From contig NZ_LQPJ01000157.1 in assembly GCF_002101785.1 (NCBI RefSeq), forward strand, positions 1 through 48,333: a stretch of 48,333 nucleotides of DNA, read 5' to 3'. Position 1 is the stretch's first letter; each line of letters begins with the position of its first letter. The translations under genes were made by a program, and so were the position numbers. The notes below the pieces were generated by a model that was given only the letters and a program-made list of their open reading frames with translations, ran no database searches and was not told the DNA's origin. Source of the stretch: Mycobacterium palustre. GTDB lineage: Bacteria; Actinomycetota; Actinomycetes; Mycobacteriales; Mycobacteriaceae. This document shows, in pieces, positions 8,841 to 18,103 of this stretch.

Positions 8841-9272
8841 ATGACCTATCGCCGTCTTGCTTGGGTGCTGGGCGCCGTGGTGGCCGCGGCCGCCATTCCT
8901 GTGACGGCCCACGGCGAGCCGCCGACGAAGTGCCTGACCAACACCCCCAAGGGCAAGCAGGTCTACGTGCCCTGCGATCTGCTCAACGCCGGTGCAAATT
9001 TTCCGCCGGGGCAGCGTTGTCCACCACCGCTCGAGCAGTACCCGAAGGATGTTGCCGACTGGTGCGGCGAAGGCCCGGGCCTTGCGACTACCACGCCCAC
9101 AAGCGCGACGACCCCGACGCCCGCGAGCCCGACGAGCTCTACCAGCCCGACACGCTCCACGAGCCCGACCAGCTCGACGAGTCCTGTGCGGCCTACGAGC
9201 TCCGTGACCCCCACGAGTACCACGAGCCCGGCGCCTCCGGGCACTGCTCCGGCGACGACGGCATCCGAGTGA
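8841..9272 (+). CDS. Small secreted protein with Thr/Ser/Pro-rich tail
   Basis: The 143-residue product begins MTYRRLAWVLGAVVAAAAIPVTAHGEPP, a Sec signal peptide with probable cleavage after AHG or nearby. A compact domain with four Cys follows (KCLTNTPKGKQVYVPCDLL, RCPPPLEQYPKDVADWC). The last 55 residues consist of short TSP/TTP/SSTSPT repeats resembling an O-mannosylated mucin-like linker. AGGAG at 8831-8835 decides the ATG at 8841 over an in-frame ATG at 8796. The four Cys probably form two disulfides after export. I do not recognise the family. Confidence 0.75.
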   Translation: MTYRRLAWVLGAVVAAAAIPVTAHGEPPTKCLTNTPKGKQVYVPCDLLNAGANFPPGQRCPPPLEQYPKDVADWCGEGPGLATTTPTSATTPTPASPTSSTSPTRSTSPTSSTSPVRPTSSVTPTSTTSPAPPGTAPATTASE

Positions 9273-9443
9273 CGAGCTGAAACTGCTCGCTGTCAACGAT
9301 TACACCCCGTCACGTCACTTCGTGGCGTCGCGAATGAACTCCCTCTGGAGCCCGAGCAGCACTCTGCGGGAGTTCAGAACGCTTTTTGATCAGCTCGATC
9401 GTGACGCTTCTGCAGCGATAGCCCGGCCGCATACCGTTCGCGC

Positions 9444-10742
9444 GTGACATTGAAGGTGAACGGCCTGCCGACGCAGGCGCCTCGCGCTGTACCTGTGACT
9501 TTCAAGCAGGCCCTCTTCGTCGCGGTGACGGCCGGACTGGGTTATGGCTTCGATTCATATGCGGTGAACATCTACGGTTTGGTGCTGCCGGACATCAAGA
9601 AGACGTTGCAGATCACCGACGCCGAAGCCGGGTACATCGGATCGATCTTTTTGCTCGGCTACACCATCGGCACCATCGGCTTCGGATACGCCGCCGACAG
9701 GTGGGGGCGCAAAGCCACGCTCGGGGCGTCGATCCTGCTCTACGGCATCACCACTTCGGTGGCCGGACTGACCACGAATATCGCCGCCTTCACCGGACTT
9801 CGTTTCCTCACTGGTGTGGGCGGCGCCGGAGAACTGGCGGTCGGCGCGCCCTACACCGCAGAAGTCTGGCCCGCGAAGACCCGCGCCATAGGCGTCGGCG
9901 GCGTGATCTTTTCCCTCTTCTCATTGGGATACGTCCTGGCCGCCGCCGTCGCGCTGGCCTTGGTCCCCCACTTCGGCTGGCAATCCGCGTTCATCGTGGC
10001 GATCGTCCCGGCCATCGCCTTGTTCCTCATTCGCCGGGGCATCAAAGAGTCGCACCGCTACACCGACGTGCAGGCCAAGGTCGTCAGCGGGATAGCGAAG
10101 CCACGGCTTTGGCAGCTTCCCGGCGTGCGGCGGCGCCTGGTCTCCGGCTGGTTCATCTACACCGCCAACGCGGTCGGATACTGGGGCGTGACAGTCTTTT
10201 TGACGACGTACATCGTGAAGAGATTCCACGCATCCTCGATCGACGCGATCCGTTACGCGCTGGTGTTCTTCCTGCTGCAGGTCGTGTTCGTCTACCTGGG
10301 CACCGCGCTGGCCGATTGGGTGGGCCGACGACCGTCGGCGATCCTCGCCGCGGTCATCGAGATCGTCTCGACCGTTTCGGCCGCGACGTCCCACTCGCTG
10401 GACAGGTACCTGGTCTTCGGGGCGATCGCCATTGCCACCCTCGGCTGGCTTTGGGGCGTCGGCGACACCTACGTCTCCGAACTTTTCCCAACTGTGTTGC
10501 GCGGCACCGGCTTCGGAATCGCGGTGGGCGGTGGTCGGATCGTATCCATCGCTGCTCCGACTGTCGTTGGCTGGGGCATCACGCATTACGGGTTACAGAC
10601 GCCATACCTGGCGATCGCCGGTCTGTGGGTGTTGACGGTCCTCGGCTACCTGCTGGGACCGGAGACGAAAGGCAAAGAGCTCGAGGACCTGGCCGAGGAG
10701 GCCCTCACGGAGGACCTCGTATCGGTCAAGGCGACGAGCTAG
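9444..10742 (+). CDS. Major facilitator superfamily transporter (sugar/aromatic-acid porter type)
   Basis: The 432-residue protein has twelve predicted helices and the MFS signature loop GYAADRWGRKATL between helices 2 and 3, repeated in weaker form after helix 8 (LADWVGRRPS). The segment GDTYVSELFPTVLRGTGFG is typical of the sugar/benzoate/metabolite:H+ symporter groups. The start is a GTG (MTLKVNG). Its neighbours do not reveal the substrate. The C-terminus ends in an acidic cytoplasmic tail (ETKGKELEDLAEEA), a common feature of this subgroup. It appears to be transcribed alone. Confidence 0.88.
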   Translation: MTLKVNGLPTQAPRAVPVTFKQALFVAVTAGLGYGFDSYAVNIYGLVLPDIKKTLQITDAEAGYIGSIFLLGYTIGTIGFGYAADRWGRKATLGASILLYGITTSVAGLTTNIAAFTGLRFLTGVGGAGELAVGAPYTAEVWPAKTRAIGVGGVIFSLFSLGYVLAAAVALALVPHFGWQSAFIVAIVPAIALFLIRRGIKESHRYTDVQAKVVSGIAKPRLWQLPGVRRRLVSGWFIYTANAVGYWGVTVFLTTYIVKRFHASSIDAIRYALVFFLLQVVFVYLGTALADWVGRRPSAILAAVIEIVSTVSAATSHSLDRYLVFGAIAIATLGWLWGVGDTYVSELFPTVLRGTGFGIAVGGGRIVSIAAPTVVGWGITHYGLQTPYLAIAGLWVLTVLGYLLGPETKGKELEDLAEEALTEDLVSVKATS

Positions 10743-10817
10743 GAAGGGTCAGCGTCGCCGGTGCATTGGTGACCCGGCCGCCCGGACTCATCCACCCCGG
10801 CTCGACCGGCGAGGTCG

Positions 10818-11525
10818 TTGGGTGACTTCGAGACGCGGCTTTTCGGGTACAGCACCGACATGCATCGGCCCGACACGATCATCGAAATCCATCGCGACCG
10901 CGTGCGGGATCAGACGGTCGAGCTGTTCAGCGGCGACAAGTACACCCAGTCCGTGGGCGGCGCCGGCTACTCCGCCACGGCCACCCTCGACGTCACGCTG
11001 GATCGCGTCTGGTTCGTCCTCGACTCGCAGCAGCGGCCGTGGCAGGAGGAGACCGAAGGCCCGCGAGGAGCTGCCCCCATCGGTGCTCGCCGAAAACCCA
11101 TGTGAGAAGGCGGCTTTGGCGGTCACCGGCTGGAGCATCCTGCGGCAGGTGCGCGACACCGTGATGAACGGATTCGGGCTCGACGAGAGCGACTTCGACC
11201 CCGGCGCGCCGTGCCTGCTGGAGGGTCCGAAGACCATCAACATCGGCGGCCAGGACCGCAGCCTCGACGCCCTCGACGCCGACATCGTGCCGCGCACCGG
11301 GGACGGGCGGCTGGTCGTCGACGGCACCGTGAGCGCCGAAAACAAGCTCTACGACTTCAAGGCCACCTTCACCGTGACCTACGAGATGGGCCTCGACGAC
11401 ATCCCGCGGACCCGAACGAGGCGCCGGTCGGTGTCGCGGCCGACGGGGACGGACGGCGCCGGCTGCGGGTGCAAAGCGATCCCGAAGCGCTGCACCGGCT
11501 TCCGCGATGCGGCGTGGCGGATTAG
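10818..11525 (+). pseudogene. Conserved hypothetical gene with two compensating frameshifts
   Basis: Protein-like sequence runs continuously but in changing frames. Residues beginning MGDFETRLFGYSTDMHRPDTI run from 10818 to about 11060. The frame then moves by one base to a stretch including CLLEGPKTINIGGQ and FKATFTVTYEMGLDDIP, up to about 11403. It then returns to the first frame (ADPNEAPVGVAADG) and ends at a TAG (11523-11525). The shifts occur in GC-rich runs, so sequencing errors are as likely as true decay. The C-terminal stop overlaps the stop of the convergent amidase gene. No family recognised. Confidence 0.55.
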
Positions 11526-12232
11526 GCGCCGGCCTCGATGGCGGCGACCCTGGCGGCAGCGTCTGGTCCGCAGAAGGGCTGCAGGTCCACTCGGCCGGCG
11601 GCCAACAGGTCGTCGACGCGGCGCCTGAGGTCCCCCGAGGCGAGGTGGGCATACAGGTTCGCGCCCGGGCACGACGTCTGGGCCAGGTCGCGGTGGCCCG
11701 CCAGCGTGCTGCTCGCCACGCGAAAGTTCTGGGCGGCCCAGGCGAACGCGAGGGCGGCCCCGTGCAACTGGGCCTCCGACACGGCCTCTTGATCGAAGTC
11801 TCCTTCACAAAGCACCAGGAAATGGCCGGTGGTGTCGTAGTCGGTCGCCGTGTCGCCGGCGAGTTGGGTGCTGCGCAGTTCGTAGATGTTGCCGTCGCGG
11901 TCGACGCCGACGTGGTAGGCGATGTCGATCCAGCCGTGCTGGTCCTGGTGGTAGCGCTGGTCGGCCCGCAGGTGCGCCGGGGCGTTGCGGTTGTCGCCGA
12001 GGACCACGGCCTCGTGGTGCAGGGTCATGCGGGTGATGGTGTGGGGCCGCCCGCCGGAGCGGGCGGGACGCGCGCCCCAGGCATCCCGGCACAGCAAGGT
12101 CGCCGAGGTGGTGGCGGCCAGGCCGACGTCGGTCGTCGGTGTCCGGCTCGAATACGCGCCGGCCAGGGACGCCACGCCCACGCCGGCGGCCAGCCCCAGC
12201 AGCTGGCGGCGGCTGATCGGGGGCGGGCACAT
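11522..12232 (-). CDS. Exported N-acetylmuramoyl-L-alanine amidase (PGRP/amidase_2 fold)
   Basis: The 236-residue product starts MCPPPISRRQLLGLAAGVGVA, a twin-arginine signal (SRRQLLGL). The mature part has the zinc amidase fold: first metal His in MTLHHEAV, YHVGVDRDGNIYELR, then the second His and Cys ligands in AGHRDLAQTSCPGANLY. It would cleave the bond between N-acetylmuramic acid and L-Ala in peptidoglycan outside the membrane. The ATG at 12232 is chosen because it immediately precedes the Tat motif. The M15 peptidase gene lies 26 bases upstream on the same strand, so the two probably form a small cell-wall operon. Confidence 0.88.
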   Translation of the reverse strand: MCPPPISRRQLLGLAAGVGVASLAGAYSSRTPTTDVGLAATTSATLLCRDAWGARPARSGGRPHTITRMTLHHEAVVLGDNRNAPAHLRADQRYHQDQHGWIDIAYHVGVDRDGNIYELRSTQLAGDTATDYDTTGHFLVLCEGDFDQEAVSEAQLHGAALAFAWAAQNFRVASSTLAGHRDLAQTSCPGANLYAHLASGDLRRRVDDLLAAGRVDLQPFCGPDAAARVAAIEAGA

Positions 12233-12258
12233 GCTCCTCACGATACGGTCGGGCGCGC

Positions 12259-12942
12259 TCAGGGCCGCTCGAAATGCTGGTAGTCGACCGGGCCCGCCCA
12301 CGAGCCGCCCCACCGCCAGCCGCGGTCGGTGAACACCGAGACGGCCGGATCGCCGCCGTGCAGGAGCCCGGGGTCGGTGCGGCCGCGGTCGCGATAGGAC
12401 GCCGCGTTCTGCGGCTGGATCGCGCCGTCGCGGTAGATGCACGGGTTGAGCAGGGGATTGAGGTCGACCGCGCGGCCGTAGGCGTGCTGCGACCAGTGAT
12501 CGCTTCCCGGGATGCCCCGGCAGTTGAACGCCGAGGTGTTGTCGTCTTCCATGGACAGCTCGTCGTCGGCACCCGGATAGTGGTCGACGGTGCGCATCTT
12601 CTCGATGGGAAAGCGCAGCCGGTAAAGCTGATCGAAGATCGCGACGACCTCCGCCGCCACGTCTTCGTGCACGATCAGCTCGCCGTGATGGGTCTGGCCG
12701 TCGAAGCCGATGTGGTCCACGGAGACCCGACGCAGCCGCGCCGGCTGGACCGGGCAACCCGGCCGCCAGCTCGCGCCGAGTTCCCCGGCGGTGACTGGCC
12801 GGACCACCGCGCCGGCGGGGGCGGGCGGGTCGGCCGCCGCCGGCGCCGCGGCGCATGGCACCCCGACGGCGCCGGCCGCCACCACGCCGGCCAGCGCCGT
12901 GACCCGCCGCCCGCGCGACGTCATCGGGAACCGCCAAACCAT
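12259..12942 (-). CDS. Exported M15-family D-Ala-D-Ala carboxypeptidase-like protein
   Basis: The 227-residue product has an N-terminal signal sequence (VTALAGVVAAGAVGVPCAAAPAAA) and the M15/VanY-like zinc site: His and Asp in SQHAYGRAVDLN and the C-terminal DYQHFE. It likely trims peptidoglycan stem peptides in the periplasm. A Cys in the signal region (GVPCAAAP) is a weak lipobox candidate, so lipid anchoring is possible but unproven. An ATG at 12924 is an alternative start giving a cleaner n-region. Its nearest neighbour, an exported amidase, fits a joint role in wall turnover. Confidence 0.85.
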   Translation of the reverse strand: MVWRFPMTSRGRRVTALAGVVAAGAVGVPCAAAPAAADPPAPAGAVVRPVTAGELGASWRPGCPVQPARLRRVSVDHIGFDGQTHHGELIVHEDVAAEVVAIFDQLYRLRFPIEKMRTVDHYPGADDELSMEDDNTSAFNCRGIPGSDHWSQHAYGRAVDLNPLLNPCIYRDGAIQPQNAASYRDRGRTDPGLLHGGDPAVSVFTDRGWRWGGSWAGPVDYQHFERP

Positions 12943-12989
12943 CGGGGATCAACTTTAGGACCGCCGAACCGTAGACCTACCCTTGCGAT

Positions 12990-14483
12990 ATGCCCGTCGT
13001 CGGCAAGCTGGTCCGCTGGGCCGTCGTCATCGTCGTCCTGGCCCTTGCCGCGGCTTCCGCACCGGGCTATGCGCCGCGCGCGGCGCCCACCGTCGTCGCG
13101 GGGCCACCGCGGGCTCCAGTCACGCTGCCCACCCCCGAATCCCAGCCTCCCGCACCCGAATTCGCGGCGATCTCCAAGCTCGTCGACGACGCCATCGCGG
13201 CACGGCAGCTGCCGGGGGCCGTCGTTGCGGTCGGCCACGGGGGCAGGGTCGTCTTCCACCAGGCCTATGGCTCGCGCAAGCTTGCCGGCGAACCGGGGCT
13301 CGACGGATCGCCCGCTCCCGCGGAGCCGATGACCGAAAACACCATCTTCGACCTGGCCTCGCTGACCAAGTGCCTGGCGACGGCGACCGCCGTCATGCAG
13401 CTCTACGAACAGGGCAAGCTGCAGTTCGACGATCCGGTGCAGAAGTACCTGCCCGAGTTCAACCCGGCGAACGATCCGCAGCGCGCGCGGGTGACGGTTC
13501 GGACGCTGCTGACCAACACGTCGGGCGAGGGTATCGACGTCAGCCTCGGCGATCCGTGGGGACTCGACCCCCCGGACAAAACCGAAGGCGTGCACCGCGC
13601 GCTCGTCACCCCGCTGCAGTCAAGCCCGGGGCAGGGATTCCTTTACTCCGACATCAACTACATACTGCTTGGCGCGCTGGTCGAGAAGATCACCGGCGAG
13701 GCGGAAGACGTCTACGTGCAGCGCAACGTCTTCGCGCCGCTCGGCATGCAGGACACCCGCTACCTTCCGGTGGCCAAAGCGTGTGGGCCGCACCAGGTTT
13801 GGGGAGCCGCGGTCGGCTGGGCCCCCGCCTCGCAAGCGCCCGCGCCCTGTCCCGACGGCGCCTGGAGCGTCAGCCTCCTGCCGCGCATCGCGCCCACGGC
13901 GCGCGACGAGGAGAGCCGCGCCGACCCAAGCAAGAACCCCGACTTTTTCCGGCTGCTTCGGGGCACGGTGCACGACCCGACGGCGCGGCGCATGGGGGGC
14001 GTGGCCGGGAACGCCGGGGTGTTCTCGACGGCCCGCGACGTCGGCAGCTACGCGCAGGCCCTGCTCGATCGGCTCGCGGGCCGCCCGAGCACGTTCCCGC
14101 TGCGGCAGGCGACCCTCGAGGTGATGACGAGCCCCCAGCAGCCCGGACACACACCGCAACAAGTCGACGCGGCCAACCGCGCCGCCCGGGCCGCCATCGC
14201 GCGAAACGCCCCGCACTATCCGGCGATCCCCGGGCAAAACCTGTTCGGTTTCGGCTGGGACATCGATACGGGCTTCTCCAAGCCGCGGGGCCTGGTCTTT
14301 CCTATCGGCAGCTTCGGCAACACCGGCTTCACCGGCACCACGCTATGGATGGACCCCGGCTCGGACACCTACGTCGTCCTGCTCACCAACTCGATCCATC
14401 TGCGGGGCAGCCCGCCGATCTCGAACCTGCGCGGTCAGGTGGCCACGGCGGCGGCGCGGGCGCTCAGCCTCTACGAACGGTAA
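12990..14483 (+). CDS. Exported beta-lactamase-family serine hydrolase
   Basis: The 497-residue protein has an N-terminal signal or anchor (LVRWAVVIVVLALAAASAPG) and a class C beta-lactamase/esterase fold. The nucleophile motif is SLTK in IFDLASLTKCLAT, followed by YSD in FLYSDINYILLGALVEK and a late GNTGFTG that replaces the KTG box. Members in mycobacteria act as esterases or penicillin-binding-like peptidases more often than as true lactamases. It is divergent from the M15-amidase pair, with only 47 bases between the starts, so a shared promoter region and a cell-wall role are plausible. Confidence 0.85.
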   Translation: MPVVGKLVRWAVVIVVLALAAASAPGYAPRAAPTVVAGPPRAPVTLPTPESQPPAPEFAAISKLVDDAIAARQLPGAVVAVGHGGRVVFHQAYGSRKLAGEPGLDGSPAPAEPMTENTIFDLASLTKCLATATAVMQLYEQGKLQFDDPVQKYLPEFNPANDPQRARVTVRTLLTNTSGEGIDVSLGDPWGLDPPDKTEGVHRALVTPLQSSPGQGFLYSDINYILLGALVEKITGEAEDVYVQRNVFAPLGMQDTRYLPVAKACGPHQVWGAAVGWAPASQAPAPCPDGAWSVSLLPRIAPTARDEESRADPSKNPDFFRLLRGTVHDPTARRMGGVAGNAGVFSTARDVGSYAQALLDRLAGRPSTFPLRQATLEVMTSPQQPGHTPQQVDAANRAARAAIARNAPHYPAIPGQNLFGFGWDIDTGFSKPRGLVFPIGSFGNTGFTGTTLWMDPGSDTYVVLLTNSIHLRGSPPISNLRGQVATAAARALSLYER

Positions 14484-14499
14484 TAGCCAGGGGGCCTTG

Positions 14500-14857
14500 T
14501 CATTTCACGCAGGGGATGTCGTCGGCAGCCATGCGCGTGAGGTTGCCCGGCGCGGGTTCGCGCGTGCCGGTGGCCGGGACCGTGGTGATCGGCTCCGCGG
14601 CGGTGGTGGCGGTCGGCGACGTCGAAGCGTGACCGAGGCGGACGAACGTCGAGGCGTCGGTCCCGACGGTCAGCCGCACCGTGTCGCGGGGGACGCTGTC
14701 GGATGCGGTGGCGCCGATGCCCAATTCGTCGTCGAGCTCCGCGGCGGCCGCCCGTGACCGCGAGCACCAGAGCCGACGCGGCGAGCGCCTTGGCGCCCGC
14801 CGCGATCACATGGCCGCGGCGCCGGCGATGCCGGGGCGCGCGCCTCGGTGAGCGCAT
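14500..14857 (-). pseudogene. Small exported protein gene, apparently frameshifted
   Basis: The minus strand encodes a basic N-terminus and hydrophobic core (MRSPRRAPRHRRRRGHV, then AAGAKALAASALVLAVTG) that reads as a signal peptide. The following protein-like sequence (ELDDELGIGATASDSVPRDTV, later TTAAEPITTVPATGTREPAPG and MAADDIPCVK) lies one frame away. The shift falls in the GC-run near 14745-14752. The C-terminal part alone would start at an ATG near 14724 and lack a signal. Either the gene is inactivated or one base is wrong. No known family. Confidence 0.45.
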
Positions 14858-14905
14858 GACCGAGAATAGCCAGGTCAACGCGCCGCTAACCGGCGTGTGC
14901 CCAGG

Positions 14906-16285
14906 CTACGGCGTGGACCCGTTCGGGCCGTTCGGGCCGAACAGGAAATAGCCGCCGAAGCCACCGGGTCCGCCCACGCCGGGCGTCACCCCGATGCCGC
15001 CGTTGCCGCCGGCGCCGCCGATGCCGAACAGGATGCCGCCGTAGCCGCCCTGGCTGCCGTTACCCCCGAACGCCAGCCCGGGCGCACCGTAGCCGTTGCC
15101 GCCCGCGCCGCCGAGCCCGAAGAGGAGGCCGCCGAGTCCGCCCAGGCCGCCCGCCCCACCGGTGCCGGCGCCGATCGCCGCCCCGCCGTCGCCCCCGGCG
15201 CCGCCGACGCCGAAGAAGGCGCCGCCGTCGCCGCCGTATCCGCCGGGCCCTCCGGTGCCGCCGCTGGTCAGGGCCGCGCCGCCGGACCCGCCGTGACCAC
15301 CGAAGCCCCACAGCAGACCTGCGCCGCCGCCGCCCTGTCCGCCCTGCCCGCCGATGTTCGTGGCGCCGACGGCCGCGCCGCCGGTGCCGCCGTCCGCGCC
15401 GGTGCTGATCAGGTTGAACAGGATGTTGCCGCTGCCGCCGCTGCCGCCGAGGCCGGCGACCCCCACGGCGTCGGTGGCCGTGCCCCCGGCACCGCCGGCG
15501 CCACCCAGGCCGTAGAGCATGCCGGCGCCGTCGCCGCCGGCCCCGCCCCAGCCGGCCACGAAGCCGTCGCCCCCGGCCCCGCCGGGGCCGCCGTTGCCGA
15601 GCAGGAAGCCGCCGTTCCCGCCGAAGCCGCCGTCGCCGGCGACGCCCAACGGGCTAATGCCGCCCCGGCCGCCGGCGCCGCCGTTGCCGAAGAGCCCCGC
15701 GGCGCTGCCGCCGTTTCCGCCGAAGCCGGCCTGGCCGCTGCCGACGGCCGGTCCGCCGGCCCCTCCGGGGCCGCCGTTGCCGAACAGGAAGCCGCCGCTG
15801 CCGCCGTTGCCGCCGTTCTGGCCCGGCGCGCCCGAGCCGCCCGCGCCGCCGTTGCCCCACAACAGCCCGCCGTTTTGGCCGTTGGCGCCGGTTCCCGGTG
15901 TGCCGTCGGCGCCGTCACCGATCAGCGGGCGCCCCAGCAGCGTCTGGAAGGGGGCGTTGACCGCTCCCAGCAAATCCTCGGGCACGTTTTGCAGGGAAGC
16001 GGCGCCGGTCGCCTCGGCGCTGGTGTAGGAGCCCGCGCCCGCGTTCAGCAGCGCGACGAACCGCTCGTGGAACGCCGCAGCCTGAGCACCGATCGCCTGG
16101 TACGCCCGCGCGTGACCTTCGAACAGCGCCGCGACGGCAGCGGACACCTCGTCGGCGCCGGCGGCCACCAGCTGCGAGGTGGGCCCCGCGGCCGCGGCGT
16201 TGGCCGAGGCGATCGACGAACCGACGTTCGCCAGGTCCGAGGCCGCCGCCGTCATGTACTCGGGAACTGCGTTGAGAAAGGACAT
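14906..16285 (-). CDS. PE_PGRS family protein
   Basis: The 459-residue product starts MSFLNAVPEYMTAAASDLAN, a PE domain of about 95 residues, the signal used for ESX type VII export to the cell surface. The linker LLGRPLIGDGADGTPG follows. About 320 residues of Gly-Gly-Ala and Gly-Gly-Asn repeats then form the PGRS domain, ending GYFLFGPNGPNGSTP. GGAGG just upstream of 16285 supports the ATG over one 15 bases earlier. No PPE partner or ESX gene is adjacent. The family is largely restricted to the M. tuberculosis-M. marinum-M. kansasii side of the slow growers, which helps place the host. Confidence 0.95.
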   Translation of the reverse strand: MSFLNAVPEYMTAAASDLANVGSSIASANAAAAGPTSQLVAAGADEVSAAVAALFEGHARAYQAIGAQAAAFHERFVALLNAGAGSYTSAEATGAASLQNVPEDLLGAVNAPFQTLLGRPLIGDGADGTPGTGANGQNGGLLWGNGGAGGSGAPGQNGGNGGSGGFLFGNGGPGGAGGPAVGSGQAGFGGNGGSAAGLFGNGGAGGRGGISPLGVAGDGGFGGNGGFLLGNGGPGGAGGDGFVAGWGGAGGDGAGMLYGLGGAGGAGGTATDAVGVAGLGGSGGSGNILFNLISTGADGGTGGAAVGATNIGGQGGQGGGGAGLLWGFGGHGGSGGAALTSGGTGGPGGYGGDGGAFFGVGGAGGDGGAAIGAGTGGAGGLGGLGGLLFGLGGAGGNGYGAPGLAFGGNGSQGGYGGILFGIGGAGGNGGIGVTPGVGGPGGFGGYFLFGPNGPNGSTP

Positions 16286-16605
16286 TCCTACCTCCGCCAC
16301 GCGGCGACCGCCCGATGATCGCCGATGGCAAAATCGTATTGACGGCCCCGGCTACCGATCCCAAGTTTTGGCGCCGTCCGCGCCGGCGGGGCCGGGCGTT
16401 GGGATTTCGACGCCGGATGCCGTTCGAACGCGGCGCCAAAACCTTGCCCAGCCCAAACCAGCTGGGCGCCTTCGTTTTTGGATGCTATGGAAACGACCGG
16501 CGCTCGAGGGCTACGCACCCAAATGCAACCTGCGCCTGACGCCGGTGGCCGTGGTCAACCAGATCAGCAGCAAGCGAATGTATTTCGCGATCGACGGCGC
16601 CCATT
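16286..16605. other. Intergenic region upstream of PE_PGRS
   Basis: I see no convincing gene here. The stretch should contain the PE_PGRS promoter (minus strand); TACGAT near 16340 is a possible -10 without a clear -35. The side towards 16606 receives the end of the DUF732 transcript. Confidence 0.4.
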
Positions 16606-16630
16606 CGACCCCGCACCTTGCTGCGGGTCG
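16606..16630 (-). terminator. Hairpin after the DUF732 gene
   Basis: CGACCCCGCA (16606-16615) pairs with TGCGGGTCG (16622-16630) with one bulged base and a short loop, directly after the minus-strand stop at 16634. No T-run follows, as is usual in mycobacteria. Confidence 0.5.
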
Positions 16631-16633
16631 TCG

Positions 16634-17242
16634 CTACTTCTGCGCGTTGGGGCAAAAGGCGGCGATCGCAGCCAGTGCCAGATGCTCCGCGTCGTCATGG
16701 CTGAAGTGCGGCGCCCACGGATCGGCGCGGATGTCCTCGTTCTCGGCGGTCAAGATGTTTGTGATCATGTTCTCGAGCGGCCGCGGCTGCGGCAACAGCA
16801 GCGAGAAGCAGGTCTGGTGACCGAATTCCATGAACCGCTGACGCACCGCCTCGCTGCCGTTGTCGGCGATCCCGTAGTTGGCCAGCGACGACAAAAACAG
16901 GCCGTCCGCTCCGTCGGCCGAGGTCGGCATTTTGGGCGATTTGGTGACCGTGACTGTCTGCGGCGCCAGCGACGACGCCGTCCGGTCCCGCGACAGGTAG
17001 ATGCCGACCGAGGTGATCGCGGCGACGCCGGCCAGCGCGACGAACGCGGCCGCGACCAGGACGCCCAGCGGGTTGGGCCTCGACGGGGACGGCAGCGGCG
17101 CCGGTGGGTGGTGAGGTGTTGGTGGGTGGTGAGGTGCCGGTGGGTGAGGCGCCGGCGAATGGTGAGGCGCCGGGGGGCGGGCGTGCACGGCCGGATCGTC
17201 GGGCACCGATCCGGTCGGGATGTCGCTGCCCTCGACAGTCAT
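16634..17242 (-). CDS. DUF732 membrane-anchored protein with His/Pro repeats
   Basis: The 202-residue product has a cytoplasmic N-terminus made of HHPPAP/HPPTP repeats (about residues 24-50), one transmembrane helix (LGVLVAAAFVALAGVAAITSVGIYL), and an extracytoplasmic DUF732 domain. That domain has two Cys (HQTCFSLL and AAFCPNAQK) and the LANYGI pattern. DUF732 proteins are small, exported and nearly confined to mycobacteria; their function is unknown. The repeats make the 17,100-17,180 region low-complexity DNA. A paralogue with a different N-terminus lies next, on the same strand. Confidence 0.8.
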   Translation of the reverse strand: MTVEGSDIPTGSVPDDPAVHARPPAPHHSPAPHPPAPHHPPTPHHPPAPLPSPSRPNPLGVLVAAAFVALAGVAAITSVGIYLSRDRTASSLAPQTVTVTKSPKMPTSADGADGLFLSSLANYGIADNGSEAVRQRFMEFGHQTCFSLLLPQPRPLENMITNILTAENEDIRADPWAPHFSHDDAEHLALAAIAAFCPNAQK

Positions 17243-17448
17243 GCGCTGCCTCCCCCGGTCGGGCCACGTCCGCTCACCGTGGCCATCAATGCATCTTCGC
17301 AGCGATATGTGTCATCGGCCCTCGACACGCGCGCTAGTCGGTCACGGCCCGGGCGGCCCGGCGGCGTCGTAAGCGATCCATGATCAACTCGAGTCCGTGT
17401 AGACGATGGGCCGATCGTATCGCCGAGCGCCGACGCCGGATAGCCGAT

Positions 17449-18069
17449 TTACGGCACGCCGCCGACCAGGTTGGCGTTTTGCGGACAGTATGCGCGAACC
17501 GAGATGGCGACATAAGTGTCGGCGTTATCGGCGAGCGACGGATTACTCGACCGAAATGCCGCGACAATCTGCGGCACCGTCATGCCCTGCCGGATGTCGT
17601 CGCACACGATCTTGCCGTTGTAGACGGCGGCCTCCGGATTGGCGAATGAGATGCCGTGGTCATTGAGGTCTTGGATGTATTTGTTGTCCTGATCCGGCGT
17701 GGACACGATCGACGACGGGGCGGCCGACGGCGTGGCCGGCGCCGCCGATGCGGTGGGGCCGGTGGTGGCCGCGGGCGGCGCCTTCGGGCCTTTGGGGTCC
17801 GGGCTCAGCAACCAGAAGGCGAGCACGATCGCGCCCGCCAGCGCGAGACCACCCAGCAGCAGCGCGGCGGCTTTACGCCAAGTGGCGCCCCATGATTCGC
17901 GGGCGACGGCCGGCTCGCTCGGGACGCTGTCGCCGTAGTCGCGCGGGGAGGTGCGGTCGGCGTCGTTAAAAGACGCGTGACTGGGTACGGCAACCGTCTC
18001 GGCGCGGTTGAGCGCGAACGTTTCCTCGCCAGCCGGGCCCGGCTCAGCCATGAGGGCCATGGTAGCCAC
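17449..18069 (-). CDS. DUF732 membrane-anchored protein
   Basis: The 206-residue product has an acidic N-terminal cytoplasmic region, a transmembrane helix (AAALLLGGLALAGAIVLAFWLL), an Ala/Pro/Thr-rich linker, and a DUF732 domain with two Cys (GKIVCDDIRQGMT and VRAYCPQNANLVGGVP). A GTG start at 18069 is supported by AAAGGA a few bases upstream. DUF732 function is unknown. It is the second of two neighbouring DUF732 genes on this strand, but the N-terminal parts share no repeats, so any duplication is old. Confidence 0.8.
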   Translation of the reverse strand: MATMALMAEPGPAGEETFALNRAETVAVPSHASFNDADRTSPRDYGDSVPSEPAVARESWGATWRKAAALLLGGLALAGAIVLAFWLLSPDPKGPKAPPAATTGPTASAAPATPSAAPSSIVSTPDQDNKYIQDLNDHGISFANPEAAVYNGKIVCDDIRQGMTVPQIVAAFRSSNPSLADNADTYVAISVRAYCPQNANLVGGVP

Positions 18070-18103
18070 CGCCGATCCTTTCGTCTTGCGGCGGCGGCTG
18101 CTG

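Noticed and set aside
14960..15900. CRISPR-like repeat array
   Set aside because: The short repeats are imperfect GGC/GGN codon repeats of the PGRS domain without constant repeat and spacer lengths.
14897..16318. Long plus-strand frames rich in Pro or Ala opposite PE_PGRS
   Set aside because: Antisense shadows of the GGA/GGN codon repeats; no start signal or domain.
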